A stretch of 64,000 bases of DNA, taken from positions 7,558,915 through 7,622,914 of the forward strand of contig OZ025870.1 in NCBI GenBank assembly GCA_964019415.1, given 5' to 3'. The translations under genes and the position numbers were made by a program. Every line of letters starts with the position of its first letter. Within the stretch, counting starts at the first letter, position 1. This stretch comes from Ianthella basta. Taxonomy: Eukaryota > Porifera > Demospongiae > Verongiida > Ianthellidae. Below are positions 55,901 through 61,700 of the stretch, piece by piece. Below the pieces are notes generated by a model that worked only from the letters and a program-made list of their open reading frames with translations, searched no databases and was not told where the DNA came from.

Positions 55901-56828
55901 CCATCTATGCAAAGCGGTGCAGACTGCAACCTGTACTAATGACCTGTTCTACTTTGCTTCACAGCTCTGTGTCTTTAGTGAGAAGAGGCTTGCAGTTATT
56001 CAGAGCAATGAAAGGAGGTGGACATTACAATTCCAACCTCTTCCATGGAGTGAAGTGTCCAATGTAGTGTTTCCAGAACTCTCTTTCATGACTCATCCAG
56101 CTGTTATGACGATTCCTCAGTCATCAGAGGATGGGTTTAATGTATCATATGAGTATGATGAAGAGGAAAGTGCCCCTGGGCTTGACACAGAGGAGCAGGC
56201 TCTAGAGGTCTCATTCGAGAAGGAGTTTATTAAGAGGGGATGGTGCAGTGTTTGTGCTATGCAGGTAGTGAGTGAGCAGCGCACTAACCCCAGCCGTGAA
56301 GACATGGAAGAGCAAGGTGATGCGTCTGTTGCCGAAGACCTTATTCAGCAACATATTCAGACAAGCATGCACACAAACAATGTGGATGGATACCAGATCT
56401 TTGAAGAATTGAAGAGTTCTTTCCAGCAGCATGTTTTTCCACTAGTAACGACTATTCTGCACCATCCAAAATCAAAGACAATGCAGAACAATGACCGGCA
56501 ATTTGACAATCTGTTTTACAAGCTGCAGAAATCGTATCAGAAGCTACAGGATGTGTTGACTCCCAATGTAGCAGGACAAACCTCTCACCACTTTTGGAGT
56601 GGCAAATGTAACCTGTTAAAGACCCAAGCTGGTGAAGTGGAGAGGTTTGCCTTGGAGTTGAAAGGGATGCTGCCTGATGTGGAGCCAGTAGCAGCCAGCC
56701 AGGTTCGACAGGAATCTTCTGATGACAATGAAGTTGGGTTGGAGCTAGAGGAACAAGCTCTAGAAAATGCTGAAGGTAGGCTTGACAAAAGAGGAAAGAA
56801 GCACAGAAAAGCAAGTGAATCTAGATAA
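28918..56828 (+). CDS. TRANK1-like TPR/ankyrin/UvrD-helicase protein, copy B (complete)
   Basis: Nine exons (28918-28950, 29023-29301, 31868-32033, 37988-38721, 39435-39609, 40012-41235, 41668-44747, 49067-49723, 53463-56828) sum to 9714 nt, one uninterrupted frame of 3237 residues. Order: N-terminal TPR helices (about residues 12-160), helical linker and further TPR (160-462), ankyrin-type repeats (462-950), RelE/ParE-like segment (about 1100-1200), SF1 helicase with Walker A GRSGTGKT at 1320-1327, DEVQD at 1707-1711 and motif VI YTAVTRAK at 1949-1956, then a C-terminal solenoid. From memory vertebrate TRANK1 is near 2900 residues, so this is somewhat long. The family's role is poorly understood; helicase activity is inferred from motifs. 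It lies between copies A and C in the same orientation. Confidence 0.88.
29023..29301 (+). CDS. Copy B exon 2: N-terminal TPR pair
   Basis: 279 nt, phase 0 at both ends; acceptor CACTCACAG ends at 29022, donor GTACGT at 29302. It encodes two TPR units: [20 protein letters not shown] and the following [19 protein letters not shown]. The GNAAF and Y/A spacing is the usual TPR signature, implying a protein-binding surface at the N-terminus. Copy C differs at only a handful of bases. Confidence 0.88.
29427..30540 (-). pseudogene. Penelope-like element remnant in copy B intron 2
   Basis: Minus strand, from the right: LYALPKIHKPETPLQLIVS (RT start), a run to [20 protein letters not shown] and RYVNDTCC (RT catalytic box, first Asp changed to Asn), then GIY-YIG wording YRIPCSN and CIGQT. 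The stretch between RT and nuclease is missing. The nuclease region here has internal stops which copy C does not have at the same places. Inactive. Confidence 0.8.
30935..31690. repeat. Dispersed repeat family DR1, copy 2
   Basis: Similar to 14437-15140 and nearly identical to 61127-61880 (copy C). Non-coding. Confidence 0.65.
31868..32033 (+). CDS. Copy B exon 3: third TPR unit
   Basis: 166 nt, acceptor CTATAG ends at 31867, donor GTATGT at 32034; ends one base into a codon. It encodes [19 protein letters not shown] and a second helix ending SAMET, continuing the TPR of exon 2. It is separated from exon 2 by a 2.6-kb intron with a Penelope remnant. The same exon is present in copy C at 62061-62226. 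Confidence 0.84.
32850..35220 (-). pseudogene. Ty3/gypsy pol remnant in copy B intron 3
   Basis: Minus strand, right to left: RT (GDFKQAVNAVSK, FSKVDLSQAYQLPQLDEES, IAYLDILVSAATQEEHLQRL), RNase H with altered wording, integrase zinc and core ([45 protein letters not shown]). The RT box reads YLDI where Y-x-D-D is usual. Frameshifts break it into four readable pieces (34906-35217, 34267-34884, 33715-34071, 33190-33490). The gag-protease end is missing because the right end abuts the LINE at 35220. Confidence 0.82.
35222..36927 (+). mobile_element. 5'-truncated LINE (non-LTR retrotransposon)
   Basis: RT blocks in order: LVAFIDFSKAYDKVNR, NIGLQQGCVLTPLLFSLYIN, LLLADDTCLV (intact A-D-D), SYYKYLGCSIDEHLDL. 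After two frame breaks the C-terminal part continues (36023-36310, 36312-36785) and ends with a Cys/His cluster CKECQSGEVEDVCHWLLQC. A 3' UTR and a (TGAT)n tail end at 36927. Endonuclease and RT start are missing. Its 3' end is repeated inverted ahead of copies B and C. Confidence 0.82.
36928..37905. repeat. Dispersed repeat family DR2, copy 1, with inverted head
   Basis: Starts after the LINE tail with an inverted piece (36931-37060), a perfect 40-bp palindrome (37041-37080), then the forward copy, ending GGCATTGCAGCTAGT-like (here GGCCTTGCAGCTAGTG). Contains repeated wording such as GGTGTAGGCTGCACAA. Similar copies: 47085-48550 and a tail at 60893-60921. Non-coding. Confidence 0.65.
37988..38721 (+). 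CDS. Copy B exon 4: helical linker and TPR-like repeat
   Basis: 734 nt, acceptor TGTTAG ends at 37987, donor GTAAGT at 38722. Its two leading bases complete the codon split after exon 3. It encodes a mostly helical region (SEKDSLALYVFEQLQKRKG) ending in a TPR-like unit (HKKYDAARNNFEEAIECYF). No catalytic motif was recognised. Copies A and C of this exon lie outside the window. Confidence 0.82.
38722..39434 (+). other. Intron 4 of copy B
   Basis: No repeat or gene recognised. Confidence 0.5.
39435..39609 (+). CDS. Copy B exon 5: helical TPR-like exon
   Basis: 175 nt, acceptor CTGCAG ends at 39434, donor GTGTGT at 39610; ends one base into a codon. It encodes ALQRMADVYVKKAEIAKTK and LDLYLRSFRLQRDPEVFRS, completing the TPR-like run from exon 4. 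The donor is weaker than its neighbours, but phase fits exon 6 exactly. Confidence 0.8.
39610..40011 (+). other. Intron 5 of copy B
   Basis: 402 bp; parts align with 1-70, 1120-1270 and 2535-2640 of copy A intron 5, which fixes the relation of the window start to the missing copy A exons. Confidence 0.65.
40012..41235 (+). CDS. Copy B exon 6: ankyrin-type repeat region
   Basis: 1224 nt, acceptor AATGCAG ends at 40011, donor GTAAGT at 41236. Ankyrin-like pairs include NNKGESIVDIVARYDMTD and NAKGESVLDIVLRLQAYDLL. Relative to copy A it has lost about 83 residues right after ECLRKLPE, and it keeps about 72 residues (around LKEIVEVLLKYGVCPSD, an ankyrin-like helix pair) lost in copy A. Both differences keep the frame. 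The segments at 40252-40441 and 40792-40960 are nearly identical to copy A. Confidence 0.85.
41236..41667 (+). other. Intron 6 of copy B
   Basis: Includes an imperfect inverted pair AGTCTTGTGCACCAGACC / GGATGGTGTGCGAGACT at about 41353-41401, possibly a worn MITE of the 16620 family. Confidence 0.45.
41668..44747 (+). CDS. Copy B exon 7: ankyrin end, RelE-like segment and helicase motifs I-V
   Basis: 3080 nt, acceptor CTTGCAG ends at 41667, donor GTGAGC at 44748, ends in phase 0. It encodes an ankyrin repeat (NSHGQTPLHEVACSKGKP), an acidic linker, a RelE/ParE-like segment (WEVDCTKKFWKQLGG to YSEIIRMWDVVKHKDI), and the helicase core: Walker A GRSGTGKT from 43014, Walker B DEVQD from 44175, then GDSAQS, NFRSH and EAKGLEFDD. 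All catalytic signature residues are present, so the ATPase is probably active. The long insertion between Walker A and B is retained. Confidence 0.9.
45661..45748. mobile_element. Hairpin MITE
   Basis: Arms 45661-45700 and 45711-45748 are inverted copies (TTTACTGCAC and ATGCCGTA in both) around a GC-rich turn. No coding capacity. Confidence 0.55.
46640..46980 (+). pseudogene. Possible LINE C-terminal fragment
   Basis: The plus strand reads LLNKLPSDIKQTTSQCLKCLLYSH, with the W/L-N-K-L-P-x-x-I-K spacing common at the C-terminus of jockey/CR1-like ORF2 proteins. The rest is too worn to assign. Confidence 0.4.
47085..48550. repeat. Dispersed repeat family DR2, copy 2
   Basis: Shares wording with 37061-37905 in order (GGTGTAGGCTGCACAACAA, GAGTTTTTGAGAAAAC, CCTCAGAGCGT) and the same end (GGCGGGCATTGCAGCTAGT). 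An extra stretch of about 700 bp lies in the middle (47520-48230). Confidence 0.6.
48160..48189. repeat. 30-bp palindrome
   Basis: GTCCCCATAATTA, four-base turn, then its complement; perfect 13-bp arms. Inside DR2 copy 2. Confidence 0.8.
49067..49723 (+). CDS. Copy B exon 8: helicase motif VI and solenoid start
   Basis: 657 nt, acceptor CTCTCAG ends at 49066, donor GTATGT at 49724, phase 0. It carries YTAVTRAK (motif VI) and TPR-like helices (GDYFMKKSLWEPAQKCYGK). It is one codon shorter than the copy A exon because copy A has an additional lysine near its VQESSPEEW block. Confidence 0.87.
49992..50306 (-). pseudogene. C-terminal fragment of a retroelement endonuclease/RT protein
   Basis: The minus-strand ORF reads EKKRQYAERVREVEHGVFTP, LVFASTGGMARECTIFFKRI and ISFALLRSAVRAIRGSRSS. 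This wording is familiar from the C-terminal end of invertebrate retroelement proteins that carry a restriction-like endonuclease. No RT is present. Confidence 0.6.
50843..51034. mobile_element. MITE with imperfect terminal inverted repeats
   Basis: The left end (50843-50920, ATTTCAGAATGGTTGGCC, GGCGTGACATC) is mirrored on the right (50975-51034). About 190 bp, non-coding. Confidence 0.55.
51031..51104. repeat. Short hairpin repeat
   Basis: Arms 51031-51061 and 51073-51104 (GGTTCCCAGGGATGATG with its near complement, GTGACC) around an 11-bp turn; directly abuts the MITE at 50843-51034. Confidence 0.55.
51850..52140 (-). pseudogene. Ty3/gypsy gag fragment
   Basis: The minus strand reads LRDRLVNVLQNEAHQWQLLS then EPDLILDQALIIAQSLE, the gypsy capsid C-terminal pattern (LRDRLV, LLSEPDLTL, A..IAQ). 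Preceded by DLQRIAIRCEFEA. One stop is visible. No other parts of the element nearby, though ATTGGCTTCAAAGTACAAT occurs at both 51741 and 52213. Confidence 0.7.
53086..53346. repeat. GT-rich cryptic microsatellite
   Basis: Long (TG)-rich stretch with TGTGTG, GTATGTGTG and TGCATACGT variants, 120 bp before exon 9 of copy B. Confidence 0.75.
53463..56828 (+). CDS. Copy B exon 9: C-terminal alpha-solenoid
   Basis: 3366 nt, acceptor CATGCAG ends at 53462, stop TAA at 56826-56828. Starts YSKALTLYHRSQNW and continues TPR-like helices (EKQGKYQESFNYLQSTGKH). The open frame extends 72 bases upstream of the acceptor, but that is intron judged by copy A. The end has an acidic linker, a GWCSVCAMQVV segment and a basic tail. 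It is shorter than copy A by about 37 codons, mostly in the proline- and acid-rich linker before the Cys segment. Confidence 0.88.
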   Translation, partial: YSKALTLYHRSQNWKKVTDLLEKQGKYQESFNYLQSTGKHLQALKKVLDFKQRGIEVTCTGLTVEDVAYRTARHHHNRQELKLIKECIDLLPDVDDKVRLFKAARLYREAVTLLVKEDLLEEAFRILAAQNDYNEGIKLATSKSQGKQVLRFLLMKARALPVVRHAIREICAFQEELDSSAAAPDLSRFKEELKTDLLPILGEMSTTINKYHLMKECPLLCMEMTILECICHLDAAKMRRQTSSPNVFGMVEQMRIWIGLELANQSGDTTFPGRCDDMKLILGQCEAVVDCFCQLIRIGDIATDISETTCSLQDWYCIQKDVSSVVIPKEQDVWVSFGECVIPNTVTDEGALKLDSSKVICQLKFHLYHSLKCWLNICKKAIDRQATLPSFDVYHHVISDWTTGHLLEAGPMQDFLRCCCLAVYLDMVRSNAVIVEALVLNSNVDMVIREMQERSLSILAEKLLVKEADVHERRKKLKRRVNELLAGKELDKVINAFPIKYSETGEKSRRALLSYFAPETSVYIPLSHMHLVLLDEYPVVKEVLLSQYLPFACRDVNAFMSAWWMKGSNELQQLMTRSFNDDYHLNYMGKNIHCFLLWSQACNLLDLPKPKPLSLCKILLDRFFSVVIRRKSLKKFNSVNALVILELLAATLVGMLSFQNTVLREQVSTFPRCVPHLYEHVVQLFDDSRSRRVREKRTVRLMDAVYQSVQQDRNVQGMEMEARRFLIEVIELILGMSYKHVNILNHVITGKNNVRNGTLRRYCILLLTLLGNLELYGQRECYQYRHQLVGVVQSAVPKITDKESASLVMELCNHLCKAVQTATCTNDLFYFASQLCVFSEKRLAVIQSNERRWTLQFQPLPWSEVSNVVFPELSFMTHPAVMTIPQSSEDGFNVSYEYDEEESAPGLDTEEQALEVSFEKEFIKRGWCSVCAMQVVSEQRTNPSREDMEEQGDASVAEDLIQQHIQTSMHTNNVDGYQIFEELKSSFQQHVFPLVTTILHHPKSKTMQNNDRQFDNLFYKLQKSYQKLQDVLTPNVAGQTSHHFWSGKCNLLKTQAGEVERFALELKGMLPDVEPVAASQVRQESSDDNEVGLELEEQALENAEGRLDKRGKKHRKASESR

Positions 56829-57464
56829 TAAGCAAAACATTTTTACTTGAGTATTACATGCATTTGTATTTGTGCTCACCTATAAGTTATATACCTTACT
56901 GTACTTAGCAGATATTGTCATTCATGAACAAGGTACTGTATGATCGAGGGTTGTGCCTGTACTGCTTTATACTGTGTATTACTACGCAGTCAGAGTTTTA
57001 CAGTATGCATTACAAAAACAGTTACAATTTCATGCATGCATAATATTGTACTCTCACATTTATCACTGTACTATGCCCGTAGTGTTTACCTGCTATACCC
57101 ATACCCGTCTGATGTCTGTACCCTTGGTCTGTTACGTGTGTACCCATACAGATAGCCATCCATATACTCTTAGGTGCTACAGAATGGTAATGATTTTATC
57201 TCTCCTGCTTTACATCTGTACTATATTGGCCAGTGGGATGGGAATATTATACTAGCAGGAGTGCTGCCTTCAGTGGGGTTTGCAGCATCTGCTATGGTGA
57301 GTTGTATGCTGGTGAGTCAAGTGGTGAATATTGAAACAATAGATAGTAGGTGTGACAATGGGGAGTTGCATTTTAATCCTTGGATGACAAAATAATTTTG
57401 CCAATAATCCAAGACAGGGGAAAATGAAGGAAAAGAGGTGATAATGCCATGAGAACTGCACGAG

Positions 57465-57607
57465 AGGTGCACTATGCCTCGTACCCAGTCCCTATTTCCA
57501 TTCTGACTTCTGCTTGGGAGGGAAATAGGGCCTTGTAACATTTCCCTCCTGAGTGGAAGTTGGAATGGAAATAGGGACACGGTATGAGGCGAAGGTGCAC
57601 TATGCCT
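57465..57607. mobile_element. Small TIR MITE with 15-bp flanking direct repeat
   Basis: AGGTGCACTATGCCT occurs at 57465-57479 and 57593-57607. Between them CCTCGTACCCAGTCCCTATTTCC-like and inverted GGAAATAGGGACACGGTATGAGG-like ends pair, with a second inner inverted pair (GGGAGGGAAAT / ATTTCCCTCC). Its end resembles the MITE at 16620 (CTCGTACCCAG). Confidence 0.55.
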
Positions 57608-58002
57608 GCCTGTGAGGCACATTCTGGGTGGCTTTACTTTTGTCTTGCATGCCAGACGTTCCAGTGGTCAGTTCAGAGGAGAATCCACAATCCATATGAG
57701 AATCACTAATGTACCCCTGCCTGTACCCCATGAGATTAGTTGTACCCACATCATCATGCTTCTGACAATGCACTAAAGAGTATGATTTATTTCGTGGCCA
57801 TGGCATGACTATCAAGTGGCTTTTCAGGTGAGTTAAAGAAGAATTGTGGCAATGTGTCAGTCTGCAAACACATAACTACTCCAGAGACAGAAAGGTGCCG
57901 GATTCCAGTCCACTTGACTTCATCTCTTCCATGAAGGCAGACAACAAATTTCAGAGTCTTCTTCAGTTACAAAAGGTATATAAATGGCTCAAGATGATAT
58001 AT

Positions 58003-58140
58003 TCAATCAATCAATCAATCAATCAATCATTATTAGAGTGCACCGCACCAGAAGGTGCTAGGACACAGATAGGTCCAATGTAGCACTATCACAATGCTAT
58101 ATAGACTAAATATGGACATGTGAAGGAGGTTGCTACATGT
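58003..58140 (-). mobile_element. LINE 3'-end fragment upstream of copy C
   Basis: Same fragment as 28291-28427, with a slightly longer (ATCA)n run and retaining AAGGAGGTTGC as in the source LINE. Confidence 0.75.
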
Positions 58141-58480
58141 CATATTATTCATTTCTATATTATTCATCATGAATAATATAGAAAAGAATAATATCTATTT
58201 TGTACCCTACGCAGATAAAATTACTCACGCGTGGCATGCAACCGACACTTCAACAGTGGTAGCCCTTTTCCCCAGTTCTTAGCCTAGACGGAATAGCGCT
58301 GGTAATATATATACTTCGAATTTTTTGGGGCGTCCCTTCGGGTTTTTGTTAAAGTCGAATTCGAAGTTTGTGGGTGTGGCGTTTCGAATTCCTTGAGTTC
58401 GGGAGAAATGGAGGCCGTCGATGGCAAGTTGCGATAGTCTCTCGTAGCCCTGATCTCCTTCCTACAACCTGCCTCCATAG

Positions 58481-58488
58481 TATAAATA
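58481..58488 (+). promoter_or_regulatory. TATA-like box upstream of copy C
   Basis: Same TATAAATA, same distance from the start codon as in copy B. Both copies also have a small ATG ORF (MEAVDGKLR then stop) upstream of the box, which would be outside the transcript if the box is used. Confidence 0.3.
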
Positions 58489-58668
58489 GAGAAAAGGTCG
58501 GCTACGCGAGACCAAATCAGCTACGGAAACTGTTTTTACATTGTGTGACCCTCACATAAGGGTCTTCTCGAGGACGTTACCCAGCTGCGTACTTCCTCCT
58601 GAAGCGAGGGCTTCTTCTTCTTCCAGCCATCTTTTGCGATCTCGGGACATTGCTTGGCCGGGACAGCC

Positions 58669-58701
58669 ATGGCTGCTGGCGGGTTTCCCGTGAATGCTGT
58701 G
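58669..58701 (+). CDS. Copy C exon 1
   Basis: ATG at 58669-58671; 33 nt encoding [11 protein letters not shown], donor GTAGGT at 58702. Identical to exon 1 of copy B, which supports this start. Confidence 0.72.
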
Positions 58702-61700
58702 GTAGGTGATATACGGTGGCAGTAACAGTTACTTTATATTATGTTTAGAGCAATGTCTTTCACTCACAGGCATTGTTGGAGAAAGCCCAAAAGTGTCACG
58801 ACGAAGGAAACACAGCATTCCGTAACCACCTTTACAGCAAAGCTCAAGAGAAATACGAACTTGCTCTGTCTGTTGTTCGTCAACTGTATGAGAATTTCAG
58901 ATGGGATCCGTACGTTATGTCTGTGATTGTGGAGAAGGATCAGAAGTTGTTGTGCAACTTGTCCAAAGTTCATCGCTTGCAGGGCCACGTGATGGCAGCT
59001 GTTGAAGTGGGCAAGTTCTGTGTGGAGAAGTATCCTGAACATGCCAAGGTACGTACGTACGTAGGGTGCAGATTACGTAGTTCTTGCTGGGTAATGGTCA
59101 AAAACTATGCCCAGCTTTTTGTGAAGGTGAAGTTGCTGTCATCTTTAGGGTAAATTGCTAGTAAACATTGGGTTTAGATATGCCTGATCTGGTCTTCAAA
59201 GCTGACAAGGTAGAAGTATGTTGCTGTACAGTAGACCATACAGCAATGTCTGTTTGTCCTGGTGTGGGAACAGGTGTCAGTAACATGTGCCTCATTCCAT
59301 TGGATGGTGTGTCCAGTGGAGTTGGAGTGCTCTGCTAAGGCTGAAGTGGCTATGTCACTGTTGCGTGCTGACCTTTGATGTTCTTTCATTCGTTGGGCTA
59401 AAGTCCTACAGGTTTGTCCTATGCAAGTTCTCAGACAGTTTGAGCAAGGAATACGGTAGACGACACACGATCTCTCTCGTTCGGGGACCGGGTCCTTGGG
59501 ATGTACCAAGAGTCATCTCATCATATCGTGTTTGTTGAACGGAACGTGAATTGGATGCTTGGTTCTATTGAGTTTATGTGATGGTGGAAGTCTTTGACAA
59601 GGTCAGTTTTCATGGTGCAGCACGTGTCATTGACATATCTATTCCAAAACCAAGGAGGGGAAGAGAACGAGCGAAGTGCCCGGGACTCGACATCTTCCAT
59701 CATGAGGTCCACCACAACAACAGAGACTGGCGAGCCCATGGCAGTGCTATGCACTTGCCGATGGAAGGAGTTGCAGAACGCAAAGTAAGTGGCATTGAGG
59801 CAGAACTCAAGCAAGGTGGTGATCTCAGTTGACGTTAGTGACGTACGACCTGTTAATGAAGCGTCATCCTGGAGACACTGGGAAGCAATCTGGCAAGGTC
59901 TACCAAGACTTTAGTGAAAAGGGAAACTACATTGAAGGAAACCAAGGTCTCGTGCAAAATCAGCTGAGTTGCGAATGCTGTGTTCTGTGCTGCCTGCTAG
60001 TGGTGCTAGGATCTTGGTGAGATGCTTGGAAAGCTGGTATGTCGGTGACTGTAAAGGACACTATCAGTCGGAGTGGGGTTTCTGGTTTGTGGCTTTTGGG
60101 GAGGGCATACAAAAGGTGGATGCGTCCGGCTGAGAAAGAAAGACGGTCATAGAGTTGTTGGGAAATGAGGTTGGAATGTCTGAGTGACAGGAGGAGGGCA
60201 TTCATGCATCTTTGGAGTGTGGCCGTTGGATCATTGTCTACCGGGTCATTGGTGGAAAAGTTAGATAGCATGTTTGGGATTCTTGTCTGTCTCTCTCTTG
60301 TTCTAGACTACTTTCGCACGTTTTGTTCACAACTGAGACTGCGAGTATTTCCTTGGAGTAGTTATTGCCGGGGGGAACCAATTATCGCCAACTATAAATG
60401 GTTTGCACAGACCGCTTTTGGCCCCAGTCCGTTTTTTCGTGACAGATCTACAGAGAGAATATACGATTTTCCAGGCACGATCCTATGCTGCTAACACAAA
60501 GGAGCCCCAACGGTTGTCCTCAAACTCCTGCCGTGAGCGTCAACCAATCATGACCCAACACTCCCAGCCATCGCAGTATGTGCCTCAACTTGATCTAAAG
60601 GGAGTGGCATGCGCAAATAAACGGCTGCTGAGGAGTGTGCGGCGAAAACCAATAATGAATTGACCGTCCGGCATCTTGGATCTATGAAAAGCATAGGCAA
60701 AAAGCTATCTACAGGACGCATAGGAATCATGCACTGGACCCTCTACAGGATGCACTAGACATCCTACAGGACATACTGTACCCTCTTGCACAGAATAGGA
60801 CATACTGGACCCCCTTACAGTATACACTCGACCACCTAACAGTATGCACTGGAACCATTACAGGAGGACACACTGGACCCTCCTACAGGTGCTTGCCGAA
60901 GGCGGGCATTGCAGCTAGTGTATATCATATATCACCTATAACAGGGTAATCCTCACATTTATTAACTCTGCCACACCAACTATGTCATTTTCTCTATTGA
61001 GCTGCAAATCTAGTCTTCTAGGTAATTATTGTAAGTAGCTACCATAGTAGTGAAAATTGTACTCAAACTTGTACATAAAGCTAGAATGGGTGTTTGCTTC
61101 ACTCATGCCAAAAATATACTATATCTGTCATTGCACATGCCAGTGTTCAAGTTGTTTATACAAAGCTAAAAATTATCTTTAATGGGGCTTCACTGTCTCT
61201 CAATGGAACGAAATGTGTTCATGAATATGTGCTGATAGAGCAATTCTAATAAAAGCCTTGTGAAAGACTCTCCTGTGAGATACCTCTTCAATTATCACGA
61301 ACAGACATTGCAGAATGGCTGCGCTTGATGCTTTCTGTTTGCTAGGATTGTATTCATCTTTCTTCATACTTTGTATCAGAGAACACTAGGTGTGTATAGA
61401 ACACATTTAAGATAGAGAAAGTAATACAATAGTAGTAGAATGCTTACCTAACTGTTCTCTGTTGAGATACAGCCCCAAATACAACAGAAGGTGAATGACT
61501 TGTTGGCCAATGGTGACAGAGACAAGTAATTGTGAATCTTTGGAATTCCATCTAGGGTAGCCATTCAGCCAGCATAGGCACAAAGTAACATGTATATCCT
61601 CTTTCAGAATGTTATGCCAAGCAGTAAAACTGTCAGCAAAGTATTTTGACAGTTTGGTTGGGGTGATTTTATGATTACTACTCTGCCTGGATAGAAGACT

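Larger units (their letters stand above)
56829..58668. other. Intergenic region between copies B and C
   Basis: 56829-57460 has nothing recognised. A MITE is at 57465-57607. From about 57676 the region equals the upstream flank of copy B (27966 onward), including the LINE tail at 58003-58140. Spacing from the copy B stop to the copy C start is only 1.84 kb, against 7.7 kb between A and B. Confidence 0.65.
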
